From the NCBI RefSeq assembly GCF_011043525.1, contig NZ_JAAKGO010000004.1, forward strand, positions 1 to 64,000: a stretch of DNA of 64,000 bases, written 5' to 3'. The notes under the pieces are model-generated. The model was not told the DNA's origin. It ran no database searches and was given only the letters and a program-made list of their open reading frames with translations. The stretch comes from Sphingobacterium sp. SGG-5. Lineage in GTDB: Bacteria > Bacteroidota > Bacteroidia > Sphingobacteriales > Sphingobacteriaceae. Below are positions 42,529 through 52,284 of this stretch, one piece after another. The position numbers and the translations under genes were made by a program. The first letter of the stretch is position 1. Every line of letters starts with the position of its first letter.

Positions 42529-44079
42529 TTATTGCAGTTGATAAGCCCCTTTATCTATTTTATCACTTATGATGCGCGGATTCCCGTCTTTGTCTACTGT
42601 ACCATTGATATCAGCTGAGATGACCGCGCCGGTGTTTTTTGCAGGCGAAGAAGCCTCTATATGTAAATTATAGTTCGCTTTATTCATGAACAATGGGTCT
42701 AAGCCGTTGGTAGACGAAGCGTCACCATCCATGCCTGCTTTCCAGTCATCAAAATCCGAAAATGTATTGTCCTCCCATATCCATTGGGCGGTACCATCGC
42801 TATAGTACAGGTTGTTGTCGATACGGTTCCCCGATCCTCCGGTATCCGGATACTTATGGACAAAGACGCTATTGGCTCTGGCATAGATGATATTGTTCTG
42901 AATGACATTATCGATACAATTTTCCGTGAGCCGGATTTCGCCCTCGATTTCTCCGAAATAGCCATTCGTAAGGTTGTTTTGGTATAAAGTGTTGTTGACC
43001 ACGTAACAGTTTCGTGTGCCTGCTCCGGTATAATTGACATAGCCACCGAGGTAAATTCCTGTCAGCGCATTGTTATACACCAGATTATTACGCACAATGC
43101 AATCCTGGGTCGGAAAGCCGTCAGTTTCACTGACGATGCCAATCCCACGACCGCTATTATAGACCTTATTCCTTTCCACTGTAATACGCTGTGCCCCATC
43201 TACGTAAATACCAATAGCGCCATTAAATTCTGCATAAGCAGGAATAGGCCCGGTCGTTCCGTCAATCGCAAAGACTTCATTCTCGGTAATGAGTCCGTTA
43301 CGTGCATAATTGTAGGCCGGGACCGTATTGGCGGCATAGCCCCCAGCTGCCACAATGCCGATATTTTCGCCGTTATAGACTTTGTTCCCACGGATAATAA
43401 AACCATCGACATAGCCATTGATGGTCAGGTTTTCACTATAACCCGTATTACAATCGTGGATTTCATTTCCTTCGATCAAAATATTACGCATAGGTACATC
43501 GGTATTTCCCAATACCAGGATACCGTGTCCACTTCGACCGTTTTCAGGAGTGACATTGCTTTCAATATGATGTACTTTATTATTGACAACTTGGATGTTG
43601 CTGGAACCGCTGTTGAGGACGATACCGTTGACATCGATTCCGGGCACAGAGCTTTTGTAATTGCTGACCTCGAAGCCTTCGAAGCGGATATAATTGACCT
43701 GGCTGATGGTGACCAGCGCCTCATTGGATATGACAAGTCCAGTACCGTCGATGATGGGATTTTCGTCGGGAAAGGCTTTTAAGGTTATAAACTTATCCAA
43801 GCGACCGGATTTGGGGAAACGAATTTTTTCATGATAAGTACCTCCTCTTGCCCATACGGTGTCGCCGGCGTTAGCTTTGGTTAATGCAAAACCGATCGTA
43901 CGAAATGGAGCTTCTTTGGTTCCCTTGCTGCTGTCGTTGCCGGAAGGAGAGACGTATAATGTAGCGCCAGTCTTCGGGGGAGCGGGTGGTTCGGGATCGG
44001 AGCTGGCTTTCTTGGCGCAAGCAGATTGGTTAAAACATAATAAAAGTACCAGGCTCGTATAAAAAATCTTTTTTGTCAT
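42529..44079 (-). CDS. Right-handed parallel beta-helix lipoprotein
   Basis: Predicted surface lipoprotein of 516 residues from the ATG at 44079 (upstream ATGs at 44127 and 44100 add no signal-peptide quality). Signal peptide ends at QSAC, followed by an acidic/proline linker (SSDPEPPAPP). The start of the helix, YVSPSGNDSSKGTKEAPFRTI with AGDTVWARGGTYHEKI, is the common entry to pectate-lyase-like beta helices, followed by many Asn/Gly/Ile-rich coils with IxxNxV repeats. It may be a polysaccharide lyase or a binding protein; no catalytic residue set is certain. It is the last gene of the second SusCD locus. Confidence 0.82.
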   Translation of the reverse strand: MTKKIFYTSLVLLLCFNQSACAKKASSDPEPPAPPKTGATLYVSPSGNDSSKGTKEAPFRTIGFALTKANAGDTVWARGGTYHEKIRFPKSGRLDKFITLKAFPDENPIIDGTGLVISNEALVTISQVNYIRFEGFEVSNYKSSVPGIDVNGIVLNSGSSNIQVVNNKVHHIESNVTPENGRSGHGILVLGNTDVPMRNILIEGNEIHDCNTGYSENLTINGYVDGFIIRGNKVYNGENIGIVAAGGYAANTVPAYNYARNGLITENEVFAIDGTTGPIPAYAEFNGAIGIYVDGAQRITVERNKVYNSGRGIGIVSETDGFPTQDCIVRNNLVYNNALTGIYLGGYVNYTGAGTRNCYVVNNTLYQNNLTNGYFGEIEGEIRLTENCIDNVIQNNIIYARANSVFVHKYPDTGGSGNRIDNNLYYSDGTAQWIWEDNTFSDFDDWKAGMDGDASSTNGLDPLFMNKANYNLHIEASSPAKNTGAVISADINGTVDKDGNPRIISDKIDKGAYQLQ

Positions 44080-44154
44080 AAGAATTGTTTCGTGTATCAT
44101 GATGGTGTTCCCTTTGTTTCTAATCATTTAATGCGTCATATTGGTGTGTAAAAC

Positions 44155-44235
44155 ACGTCATTACGAGGGGTGCTAACCAAGTGAAGATGACTTCGTTCCC
44201 GAGGATCGGGACAGGCTATACTTCCTCGCAATGAC
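44155..44235. repeat. REP-like palindromic element
   Basis: CGTCATTACGAGG (44155-44167) and CCTCGCAATGACG (44223-44235) are inverted copies with one mismatch, enclosing a smaller TCCCGA/TCGGGA hairpin. The CGTCATTGCGAGG end sequence is a widely dispersed intergenic repeat in many bacterial genomes. It separates the beta-helix gene from the NHL gene. Confidence 0.85.
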
Positions 44236-44267
44236 GGTATTATTCTTAAGACAGTCTGTCTGTCAAG

Positions 44268-45560
44268 CTATTCCGAGACGATCTTGCGGATAGCATTATT
44301 TCTTTTATCCAGTACATAGACGGTTCCGTTCTTGTCGACACAGACGCCTCCAGGGCCACTAAAGGCGGCCGATTCGCCAATGGCATTTACAAAACCTGCA
44401 GTTCCGCTTCCAGCGAAGGTGCTTACTTTTCCGGTGGCTGTTTCGATCATCCGGATACTTTGATCGGCGTTCAGACCACCGTCCCAAGTGCCGTTTCCAG
44501 CGACATAGAGATTGCCGTCGTTATCTGTGGCAAGGCCCCAAGGCGCTGAAAAGAGTGCTGCTGAGCCTGTGCCATTCACATATCCGGCCACATATGGCTG
44601 TCCGGCAATAATACTTCCTGTCCACGTGTTAGCTGCATATTTTTTGATCGTATGATCCACACTGGAAGCATAGAGATTACCCCCCTGATCGATGGCTATT
44701 CCTCCGGGATAGTCGATTCCCGTTGCAATTGCCTCATGCGGGCTAACACTGTAGATATTGCCCACATTTGGACAGCTATAATATATATTGCCTACCTGAT
44801 CTAAGGCTATGCTCCATGGATCGGAATAGGTCGATATAACGGTTGTCACGTCTCCGTTGGGTGTAATTTTCCGTATATTCCAGTTGCCGGGATCTGCCAC
44901 GTATAGATTTCCCTGTTTATCGATGGCCAACCCATAAACTAAGCTGAATTGAGCCTGTACGCCATTGCCATCTGCACTGCCCGAAGCATTCGGATTTCCG
45001 GCGAAGGTAGTGACATTACCGTCAGGATCGATTTTTCGGATACAGAAATTACCGGGGTCGGCAACGTAGACGTTGAGATCATCGTCCACGGCAATGCCTG
45101 TACTACGGTACCAACCGCCATCACCGACGAAATTGAACATCGCGTCCGCCCCCTGCCCGTTGGCAAATCCGGCGGTACCGTTACCCGCTAATGTGGAGAC
45201 CGTCCGGGTAAACCGATAGTCGAAAGATTGTGTGGATACGCCGGTATTGTTTCCAATGGATATCTCCAGTTTGCCGGCACCCAACTTTTTGGGAATAACA
45301 GCCATAATCTGTGTGCCACTGGCTCCGATTATTTTAAGTGGAATACCGTTGACTGTCACCGAGATGGCAGACGTGTCGCTGGAAAAGTTGCTTCCGTTGA
45401 TTAAGATCTCCGTACCGCCGCCGCCTTGTTTGGGAAAAAAGTCGTCCACGACCACAGGAGCCGAAGGATCGTTGGTATAACCTGTATTTTCTTCTTTACA
45501 GCTTACCATCCCGGTAAGCAGCAGGAGGGAAGAAAAGATGTATGTTTTTATATTTTTCAT
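44268..45560 (-). CDS. TIG/IPT and NHL-repeat lipoprotein
   Basis: Surface lipoprotein of 430 residues. Lipobox TGMVSC (residue 21) followed by KEEN, an acidic export signal. Residues about 35-115 form a TIG/IPT beta sandwich (FFPKQGGGGTEILINGSNFS-like); residues about 120-430 are NHL-type propeller repeats (VADPGNFCIRKIDPDGNVTTFAGN and similar, about six). The arrangement is that of SusE/F-position surface glycan-binding proteins in SusCD loci. It is 45 nt after SusD in the same operon. A binding role is inferred; no catalytic motif is seen. Confidence 0.88.
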   Translation of the reverse strand: MKNIKTYIFSSLLLLTGMVSCKEENTGYTNDPSAPVVVDDFFPKQGGGGTEILINGSNFSSDTSAISVTVNGIPLKIIGASGTQIMAVIPKKLGAGKLEISIGNNTGVSTQSFDYRFTRTVSTLAGNGTAGFANGQGADAMFNFVGDGGWYRSTGIAVDDDLNVYVADPGNFCIRKIDPDGNVTTFAGNPNASGSADGNGVQAQFSLVYGLAIDKQGNLYVADPGNWNIRKITPNGDVTTVISTYSDPWSIALDQVGNIYYSCPNVGNIYSVSPHEAIATGIDYPGGIAIDQGGNLYASSVDHTIKKYAANTWTGSIIAGQPYVAGYVNGTGSAALFSAPWGLATDNDGNLYVAGNGTWDGGLNADQSIRMIETATGKVSTFAGSGTAGFVNAIGESAAFSGPGGVCVDKNGTVYVLDKRNNAIRKIVSE

Positions 45561-45605
45561 ATACTAAAATTTAATAGAAATGTATATACCTAACATCGGA
45601 TATGA

Positions 45606-47480
45606 TTACCATCCTGGATTGGGTACCAGTGCGGTGTTTTTATCCAGATCGTCCTGATAAATCGGGAACAGGTACATCTTGTCGTGCCAGAACCGATTTT
45701 GCAATAAAATCCTTTTGTTAAAGTTCGTGAAAGCAAATCCTTGTCCACCGTCGTCTTCAATGGTATTCATCCGATAGATAGTCTGGACGTCTGGGTTGCC
45801 CATCATCAGCCGTCGGATCAGGGTAAAATAGCGATCGCCTTCAAAAGCCAGTTCGACTTGTCGTTCCCGAATAATCCATTTCCTCATTTCATCCTGATTG
45901 CCTACCACAGCAGGGTAGACATCTTCCAAATCCGGAATACCTGCACGTTGGCGCACGAGATTGATATACTTTAGAATGTCCGGATTGCCGGGGTCGGCCT
46001 CATTCAAGGCTTCGGCATAGTTGAGGTAGATTTCAGCCAACCGGATGTGTATATAAGGACGGTAGGGGACATCATCGAAGTAGATGTTAGACGCCGGGCT
46101 CACGTTTTTGAGCACACAATAGCCGGTAATATCACCATTGTTATTGACGCCTACGCCGGATTTTCCAGAATAATAAAATTCTGCCCGGCCTCTACCGTCC
46201 TGGTTTCCCGCAGATGAAAAGAGATTCCGGTCGTCCGACGTGGGGGCCGGCAATACAGGCTTGCCATTATACTGTATATGTGCATAAAAACGTGGTTCTC
46301 GGTTTACGTACATATTGGAGTTGCCGGTGATATATCCGCGATTAACACCATCTCTGGATTTGCCATATTCTTCCGGATCATCGGTACCGGCAAATCCGAT
46401 TTCGGTATACGTCGGATCGTCGTCGATGTCTTTACCATCCCGTGTGTAGTACGCGTCCACAACGTTTTGTGTCGCGTTCTGCATGTTGAATCCGCCTGGA
46501 CCGGGTGCTGCTCGTTTTTCAAGTCCCCATTGCCAAGTTCCCGCCATATTGGTGGAGAAGATAATCTCGTTGTTCCAGTTGGTCAGAAAAACATTTCTCA
46601 CGGATAGATAAGGATCAAATGTCGCATCTCCTTCGTCCAGGTTCGTAAACAGTTTGTAATTGGTGCCGGGAAGGTCGATAACGGCCTTTGCGGCATCGGC
46701 AGCATCCCGCCATTTGTTGCTGTTATACTGCAACGGAGCCAATGCGGTACCATCGTGGTTTTTGAAATTAGCAAAGGCAGGATTCCCATTCCATAAGGGG
46801 CTTGCCGCCAACAGCATCACCTGTGATTTTACGGCATAACATGCCCCTCGGGTAGGTCGACCGTAATTGGCAGAAGAGTTCCATATCGGTGGCAGAACGG
46901 CAGCCGCCTGATCCATCAATTCGTTGATGTAGGCGACACATTCGTCGAAAGGCGTGCGGGGATAATTGTTGTAATCGTCGTTGAGACTTAAGGTGCCCGT
47001 CAATTTCACGAAGGGACCATATTGCCGCAGCAGCTTCCAGTAAAACCAGCCTCGTAAAAAGCGTACCTCAGCAACATATTGGTCTTTTAGTTCCTGACTG
47101 ATGATGTCATCGGGCATCTTGACGATATTCTCTTCGAACACAAAGGACTGCCGTATGGCGGCATAAGACCCGTTCCAATACTCTTGCCAGTAGCCACTTT
47201 GTGGATTCCAATTGCCCGAAATCATTTTCCGGACATTGACGTCTTGTACACTGCAGGATGTTTCGTCGCTGGCACCCAATACGGTATAGTCGTCGGCCGG
47301 CGTCTGGACATATCCATAAATCTGATACAGGTAGGATTCGGCATTGGCCCGGGTGTCCCAGAGCATCTCCGAGGTAAGGAGATTGTCCGGCTTTTTGTTC
47401 AGGTAATCGCAACTTGTGCTGAAGAGCAGGCAACATACCGCTATCGTGCTTAAATACGTTATATTTTGAAATATTTTCAT
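45606..47480 (-). CDS. RagB/SusD family outer-membrane lipoprotein
   Basis: Ligand-binding lid of the neighbouring SusC. 624 residues from the ATG at 47480; the frame extends upstream into susC but the signal peptide (MKIFQNITYLST to FSTSC) fixes this start. After the lipid cysteine, DYLNKKPDNLLTSEMLWDT, then AEVRFLRGWFYWKLLRQYGPF and YINLVRQRAGIPDL, with RERQVELAFEGDRYFTLIRR at the C-terminus, are classical SusD features, and the length points to glycan-type loci. It starts 20 nt after the susC stop. Confidence 0.93.
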   Translation of the reverse strand: MKIFQNITYLSTIAVCCLLFSTSCDYLNKKPDNLLTSEMLWDTRANAESYLYQIYGYVQTPADDYTVLGASDETSCSVQDVNVRKMISGNWNPQSGYWQEYWNGSYAAIRQSFVFEENIVKMPDDIISQELKDQYVAEVRFLRGWFYWKLLRQYGPFVKLTGTLSLNDDYNNYPRTPFDECVAYINELMDQAAAVLPPIWNSSANYGRPTRGACYAVKSQVMLLAASPLWNGNPAFANFKNHDGTALAPLQYNSNKWRDAADAAKAVIDLPGTNYKLFTNLDEGDATFDPYLSVRNVFLTNWNNEIIFSTNMAGTWQWGLEKRAAPGPGGFNMQNATQNVVDAYYTRDGKDIDDDPTYTEIGFAGTDDPEEYGKSRDGVNRGYITGNSNMYVNREPRFYAHIQYNGKPVLPAPTSDDRNLFSSAGNQDGRGRAEFYYSGKSGVGVNNNGDITGYCVLKNVSPASNIYFDDVPYRPYIHIRLAEIYLNYAEALNEADPGNPDILKYINLVRQRAGIPDLEDVYPAVVGNQDEMRKWIIRERQVELAFEGDRYFTLIRRLMMGNPDVQTIYRMNTIEDDGGQGFAFTNFNKRILLQNRFWHDKMYLFPIYQDDLDKNTALVPNPGW

Positions 47481-47500
47481 TATTTTCCAGATTAAAGTGA

Positions 47501-50500
47501 TTAAAACTGTGCGCGTATGCCTAGGGTAGCCATCCGGGTGATCGGATACTTCGCTCCGTTCGAACCCAGTTCGGGATCCCATAGCTTAAACTTGCTGAAC
47601 GTCAATAAATTATTTCCGGATAGATAAAGATAAAGCGCAGAGACTCCCGCAGTCTTTAACCGCTCGGACGAAAATGTATAGCCCAATGAGGCTTGTTTTA
47701 ACCGTACATAAGATCCGTCCTTCAGCCAGTGCGTACTTCCGAGGTAATTGTTGTCGGAAAGGCTGGCCAGAGACAGACGTGGGTAATAGGCGTCTTGCCG
47801 AGGGTTATCTTCGGTCCAACGGTCTTCCACTGCGGCCAGCGTGTTGTTGGGGTATTGGCCGATGCCGGAAAATGGAATAACACCGACACCAAGCGCGCCC
47901 CAACCTATATCACCGATCGACATGCCATTCGCCATCAGCCCGACGTCGGCCGTACCCTGAAAGAATAACGAGAGGTCGAACTTCTTATAGGACGTGGAGA
48001 AACCTACACCAAATAACCAGGTCGGAAACCAGGATTTGCCGAGATAGGTATTGTCGTATGCATCGATGACATCGTCATCTTCTGGATTTAAGTTGATGTA
48101 ACGTATATCACCGGGCAATACATTACCAAATTTTTGCTCTGGACGGGCATCGATATCGTCGGTATCGACAAAAAAGCCATCGGCTATATAACCGGTGAAC
48201 TCGCCAAACCGGTGTCCGGTAGCACGTTGATAGGCATACTTCCGTGTAGGCTCGTCCTGAAAGACAATTTTATTTTTGTTGTAGGTCACGTTGCCGTATA
48301 ACCGTAAGCCAACCTGTCCGATCTGGTCGCTGTATTCAATACTTGCATCGATACCTTGATTATCCATTTCGCCGATATTCGCATACACCGCAGAACCACT
48401 GTAGCCCGCTATGGAAGAAATAGAGGCCCGTTGGATCAGGATATCTTTCCGATGCTCGCGGAAGCCATCGATGATCAGGTTGAGTTTGTTGAATAAGCCG
48501 ATTTCTAATCCGACACCACTTTTATAGGCTTTTTCCCAGGTTAAGTCTTCCACACCAAATACTTGCTCGCGTTGTCCGCCGTACCAAGTCCCGTTTAGAC
48601 CAAAACCGGTGGTGTTGCCCGCGCCGATCTGGGTAAGATAAGGAAACCGCCCACCGGCACCGATATTGTCGTTACCTACGACACCGTAGGAGCCCCGTAT
48701 TTTCAAGAGACTAAATGTCTGAGATAGGGGTTTGAAAAATTCTTCATTCGAAATCACCCAGCCGCCCGAAACAGAAGGGAAGAGGCCGAATTTTTTGCCG
48801 ATCTCGAAATTTTCCGATCCGGTGTAACCGGCGTTGACTTCGAGGAGGTACTTGTCCTTATATCCGTATGTCAGTCGGCCAGCTAAACTTTGGTTGCGGT
48901 AAGGGATGGATCCGATGACATCGCCAGCTGTACTGACTCTGCGGTTCCGCATATTGTACAGAAACATGGCACCCACTTGGTGGTCTCCGAATGTACGGTC
49001 GTAGTTCACATTGCCTTCCAGGTACATCACCCGCTCGCCGGTAGCACTTTGGCTGTATCCCAAAAATTGTTCGCCCAATCGGGTCTGGTTGTAGATAAGT
49101 TCGCCGTTCGCATCCCGTCCTGTCGCTAACCACAAGTCCGTTATACCTGTTCGCTGGTTGTTGAAGTTGCCGTAGCTGTCGAACGAAAAGCGGGCATAGG
49201 CAGACAACCCCTGCGTAAAGCTGTCCAGATTTTGCTTGACGGTAAACACCGACTGCACCGCCGGACGGAATTCATCGGAATAACCGTTATTTTGGACGTC
49301 GTTCAAGGGGTTATTCCCACCATCCGTTACCGGTCCCGCCCATTTACCGTCGGGGTATCGGGTCGGAAATCCAACCGGTGTCGTTGCGAAGGATAGATAC
49401 CATAATTTGGACGAAGAGATACCTGGGTACCGGGCGTCTACCAACATCGCACCGAGATTCAGTTGCAACAAGGTGCTTTTCGTGATATTGACATCAATGT
49501 TGCTCTTAAAGTCATAGCGCTTGTAATTCAAGTTGGGGTTGAAGCCATTCTGGTTGGACACCTTATAAGGCCCGCCTTGGTTGTAAAAAGAAGCGGCGAC
49601 GTAGTAGCGTACGGCTTCACTACCGCCATTGATATTCAAATTCGCATTCGTCAGCGAGGAATAGTCTTTGTAGACTTCGTCGATCCAATTGACATTCGGA
49701 TATCGGTAGGGATCCAGACCGCTGATTGTTTTCTGAATGAGTTCTTCTGAATAATTTGGGGTAAGACCCATATTTTCCCGTGCTTCGTTGAGCAATTGCA
49801 TGTATTTTACACCGTCCAACATTTCTGGGGTCTGCGTAAAACCGGTCACACCGCTTTCCGCTTTCAGTGAAATTTTGGGTTTACCCGCGATACCTCTTTT
49901 GGTCGTGATAATCAATACGCCATTGGCGCCTTTTGCGCCATACATCGCTGTGGAAGAGGCGTCTTTCAACAAAGATATGCTGGCAATATTCTCCGGATCG
50001 ATGTTGTTGAACGCGCCACCGTAGGTACTGTTGACATCGTCGCGTTGTACGCCGTCTACGATAATCAATGGAGCAACGTTCCCTGTAAATGTGCCAATCC
50101 CCCGGATAGTAAATACAGAGTTGTCATACCCCGGTTCGCCACTGGATTGGACCGAGACAATACCCGCAACTTTTCCGGCCAGGGCATTAGACAAATTGGG
50201 GACGGTGGTGGGCATGTCTGCCATGTTGACCGAACTGACCGAGCCTGTTACGTTGATTTTCTTCTGTGTACCGTAGCCGACAACGACGACGTCTTCCAGA
50301 CTTTCAGCCGAGGGCATCAGCTTGACATTTAAGGTGGTACTAGTTGCCGTCAGTACCTGTGTTTCAAAGCCGATAAACGAAAAGATAAGTTCGGTATGAT
50401 CGGCCGGTATGATAATGGAGTAGGCTCCGTTTTCATCGGTTACGGTTCCTAAGTTTGTCCCTCTCACTTTAATGGAGACTCCCGGTATCGGATCACCTTT

Positions 50501-50848
50501 GGAGTCGACAACCTTGCCTGAGATGGTGTTTTGACGTATCGCCTCCTGCTTTACCACTTTTTTCTTGACGATAATGGTCTTCGACTCAATGGTGTAGGTG
50601 AGGGGCTGATCTTTAAAAGAATACATCAATGCTCTTTCTAAGGTAGCGTCCTTGAGATCAACGGTGACGGGCTTCGCTGTTTTCATATCCTTGTAGATGA
50701 AGAATACATTGTATCCGGTTTGATTTTTGATTTTTTTCAAAACCGTTTCCAGCGATGCATTTTTTTCAGATAAGGTTATCCCCTGTGCAAAGGTACCTGC
50801 ATTGACCTGTGCTAAAAATGATAACAATAGAATGAGGGATATTTTCAT
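47501..50848 (-). CDS. SusC/RagA TonB-dependent transporter with STN domain
   Basis: Outer-membrane importer of 1115 residues from the ATG at 50848, where a clean signal peptide (MKISLILLLSFLAQVNAG) begins; 22 upstream codons are probably not translated. It has an STN domain (about 28-95), a carboxypeptidase-regulatory-like domain (about 108-180: ISGKVVDSKGDPIPGVSIKV), TonB box region VVVVGYGTQKK, plug and barrel, ending in RAQF. STN plus fecR and ECF sigma upstream means ligand-triggered transcription. Its partner SusD and two lipoproteins follow. The region upstream holds a candidate antisense RNA. Confidence 0.95.
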   Translation of the reverse strand: MKISLILLLSFLAQVNAGTFAQGITLSEKNASLETVLKKIKNQTGYNVFFIYKDMKTAKPVTVDLKDATLERALMYSFKDQPLTYTIESKTIIVKKKVVKQEAIRQNTISGKVVDSKGDPIPGVSIKVRGTNLGTVTDENGAYSIIIPADHTELIFSFIGFETQVLTATSTTLNVKLMPSAESLEDVVVVGYGTQKKINVTGSVSSVNMADMPTTVPNLSNALAGKVAGIVSVQSSGEPGYDNSVFTIRGIGTFTGNVAPLIIVDGVQRDDVNSTYGGAFNNIDPENIASISLLKDASSTAMYGAKGANGVLIITTKRGIAGKPKISLKAESGVTGFTQTPEMLDGVKYMQLLNEARENMGLTPNYSEELIQKTISGLDPYRYPNVNWIDEVYKDYSSLTNANLNINGGSEAVRYYVAASFYNQGGPYKVSNQNGFNPNLNYKRYDFKSNIDVNITKSTLLQLNLGAMLVDARYPGISSSKLWYLSFATTPVGFPTRYPDGKWAGPVTDGGNNPLNDVQNNGYSDEFRPAVQSVFTVKQNLDSFTQGLSAYARFSFDSYGNFNNQRTGITDLWLATGRDANGELIYNQTRLGEQFLGYSQSATGERVMYLEGNVNYDRTFGDHQVGAMFLYNMRNRRVSTAGDVIGSIPYRNQSLAGRLTYGYKDKYLLEVNAGYTGSENFEIGKKFGLFPSVSGGWVISNEEFFKPLSQTFSLLKIRGSYGVVGNDNIGAGGRFPYLTQIGAGNTTGFGLNGTWYGGQREQVFGVEDLTWEKAYKSGVGLEIGLFNKLNLIIDGFREHRKDILIQRASISSIAGYSGSAVYANIGEMDNQGIDASIEYSDQIGQVGLRLYGNVTYNKNKIVFQDEPTRKYAYQRATGHRFGEFTGYIADGFFVDTDDIDARPEQKFGNVLPGDIRYINLNPEDDDVIDAYDNTYLGKSWFPTWLFGVGFSTSYKKFDLSLFFQGTADVGLMANGMSIGDIGWGALGVGVIPFSGIGQYPNNTLAAVEDRWTEDNPRQDAYYPRLSLASLSDNNYLGSTHWLKDGSYVRLKQASLGYTFSSERLKTAGVSALYLYLSGNNLLTFSKFKLWDPELGSNGAKYPITRMATLGIRAQF

Positions 50849-50909
50849 GGTTAGTAAAACTTTATTATGTACACGAAGTATATCATAAAATTTATACGTT
50901 AAAATTTCA

Positions 50910-50917
50910 TACATTTG
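50910..50917 (+). promoter_or_regulatory. Plus-strand -7 box, antisense to susC leader
   Basis: TACATTTG matches TAnnTTTG exactly on the plus strand, opposite to all genes in this locus. No protein-coding gene follows on the plus strand; a terminator does at 51004-51035. A -33 TTTG is not evident. Confidence 0.45.
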
Positions 50918-50922
50918 GGTGC

Positions 50923-51035
50923 CGGGTTTAGTAGCTAAAAAAGCTAAATAACAAATCAGTTAATTTTCCAAGATTGACAGCATGTTATGAATCCCCGCAT
51001 CTGCCTCAGTATGTTGCTGCATGCTGAGGTTTTTT
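50923..51035 (+). ncRNA. Candidate antisense small RNA between fecR and susC
   Basis: Predicted transcript of about 110 nt from a plus-strand -7 box (50910-50917) to a plus-strand intrinsic terminator (51004-51035). It would be antisense to the susC leader region. Cis-antisense small RNAs at this same position (between the anti-sigma gene and susC, opposite strand) are known to repress SusCD loci in Bacteroides (DonS type). The start coordinate is inferred from the box. Not proven: the -33 element is weak. Confidence 0.45.
51004..51035 (+). terminator. Plus-strand intrinsic terminator in the fecR-susC gap
   Basis: Arms 51004-51013 (CCTCAGTATG) and 51020-51029 (CATGCTGAGG), 10 bp with one G-U pair, a 6-nt loop, then six T on the plus strand. 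On the minus strand, the direction of both flanking genes, the tail after the stem is not T-rich, so the signal is oriented opposite to them. Confidence 0.75.
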
Positions 51036-51062
51036 ACGGATTACATGCAATGAATACGTTGA

Positions 51063-52217
51063 TTATGGCATGACTGTAATCCTCCTTCCTTCTACTTTAA
51101 AGTGCATATTTCCAGTAGCTTCCAGTATTTCCAAGGTTTCCCGCAATGGGTTGGAACGGGATACCGAACCGCCAAAATAGATTTCATCAAAATTACCTTG
51201 ATAGGCGATCTCGATATTATACCATTTCGCAATTTTCCGCATGGCCGCCCGCACTTCCATATTATTGAAAATAAAATATCCATTCTTCCAATCAATAGCT
51301 TCTTCCACATCGACCGGGTGAATGCGAAACGTATCACCGTTTAAGGCAGACTGCTGTCCGGGCCGAAGGATATGAGTTGTTGAGCTATTCCGGAGACCTA
51401 CACGCACACGGCCTTCGATAAGGGTGGTTTTGATGCTTGTTTCATCGGGATAAGCATTGATATTAAAATGGGTACCCAACACGACGACTTCTTGTCGATT
51501 GGCAATGACTTTAAAAGGTTTATGCTTGTTTTTGGTTACCTCAAAATAGGCTTCTCCGGTTATTTCTACCTGCCGTTCTTTTCCACTAAAAGCCAGGGGA
51601 TATCGGATGGAGGAAGCTGCATTCAGCCAAACCTTGGTCCCGTCGGGCAAGACAACTTGATATTGTCCGCCCATCGGAGTCTCGACCGTGTTGAGAGCCT
51701 GATCCAGGTTTTCGGTCGGTATATCGCCGTTTAGATGTTCGCATATCAACTGCCCGTCGGCTGTTTTTGTGAATTTCACCCCCTGATAGGTGAGAATCTG
51801 CCCGGTATTTAAACTGTCGAGGACAATGCGTGAACCATCGGATAGGGTTAAGATGGCTTTGTTGCCACCGGGTTCGATGACAGTAGTGTTCGCTACCGTC
51901 GGTGTCCTACTATCGAGCGAAGGAGTACGATAGAAATACCAGACGGCACTCATTATCATCAATGCGACGGCGGCAGCCGAAGCTGCCCAATAGATTTTTC
52001 TAAAGCTCCTTGATGGGATAGGCGGGTGCATCTGTTGCTGTATCCTTGCGAAGAGCTCGTCTTTTACGGCACTCCTTTCCCCCATCTCTTCCTCATTCCA
52101 ATCGGGCTGTTTATGATTTAGCGTGTTAATGATATGGTTATACCGGGCGATTTCTTCGTCTGTTGCACGACCATCACTAATTTTTTGCGCTAAAATCGAG
52201 AGTTCGTTATCCTTCAT
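51063..52217 (-). CDS. FecR family anti-sigma factor
   Basis: Inner-membrane anti-sigma factor of 384 residues. The cytoplasmic N-terminus contains SILAQKISDGRATDEEIARYN, one membrane helix is at about 77-96, the FecR domain has TLSDGSRIVLDSLNTG and TPMGGQYQVVLPDGTKVWLNAASSIRYP with GEAYFEV, and the C-terminal DUF4974 includes YFIFNNMEVRAAMRKIAKWYNIEI. It restrains the ECF factor encoded 67 nt upstream until the STN domain of the downstream SusC reports ligand. Confidence 0.94.
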   Translation of the reverse strand: MKDNELSILAQKISDGRATDEEIARYNHIINTLNHKQPDWNEEEMGERSAVKDELFARIQQQMHPPIPSRSFRKIYWAASAAAVALMIMSAVWYFYRTPSLDSRTPTVANTTVIEPGGNKAILTLSDGSRIVLDSLNTGQILTYQGVKFTKTADGQLICEHLNGDIPTENLDQALNTVETPMGGQYQVVLPDGTKVWLNAASSIRYPLAFSGKERQVEITGEAYFEVTKNKHKPFKVIANRQEVVVLGTHFNINAYPDETSIKTTLIEGRVRVGLRNSSTTHILRPGQQSALNGDTFRIHPVDVEEAIDWKNGYFIFNNMEVRAAMRKIAKWYNIEIAYQGNFDEIYFGGSVSRSNPLRETLEILEATGNMHFKVEGRRITVMP

Positions 52218-52284
52218 ATTTGTGCGTTCTACGTATGAGGCACATCAAAAGGACTTATCCCCCAAAGGATTTAGAAATATTTTT

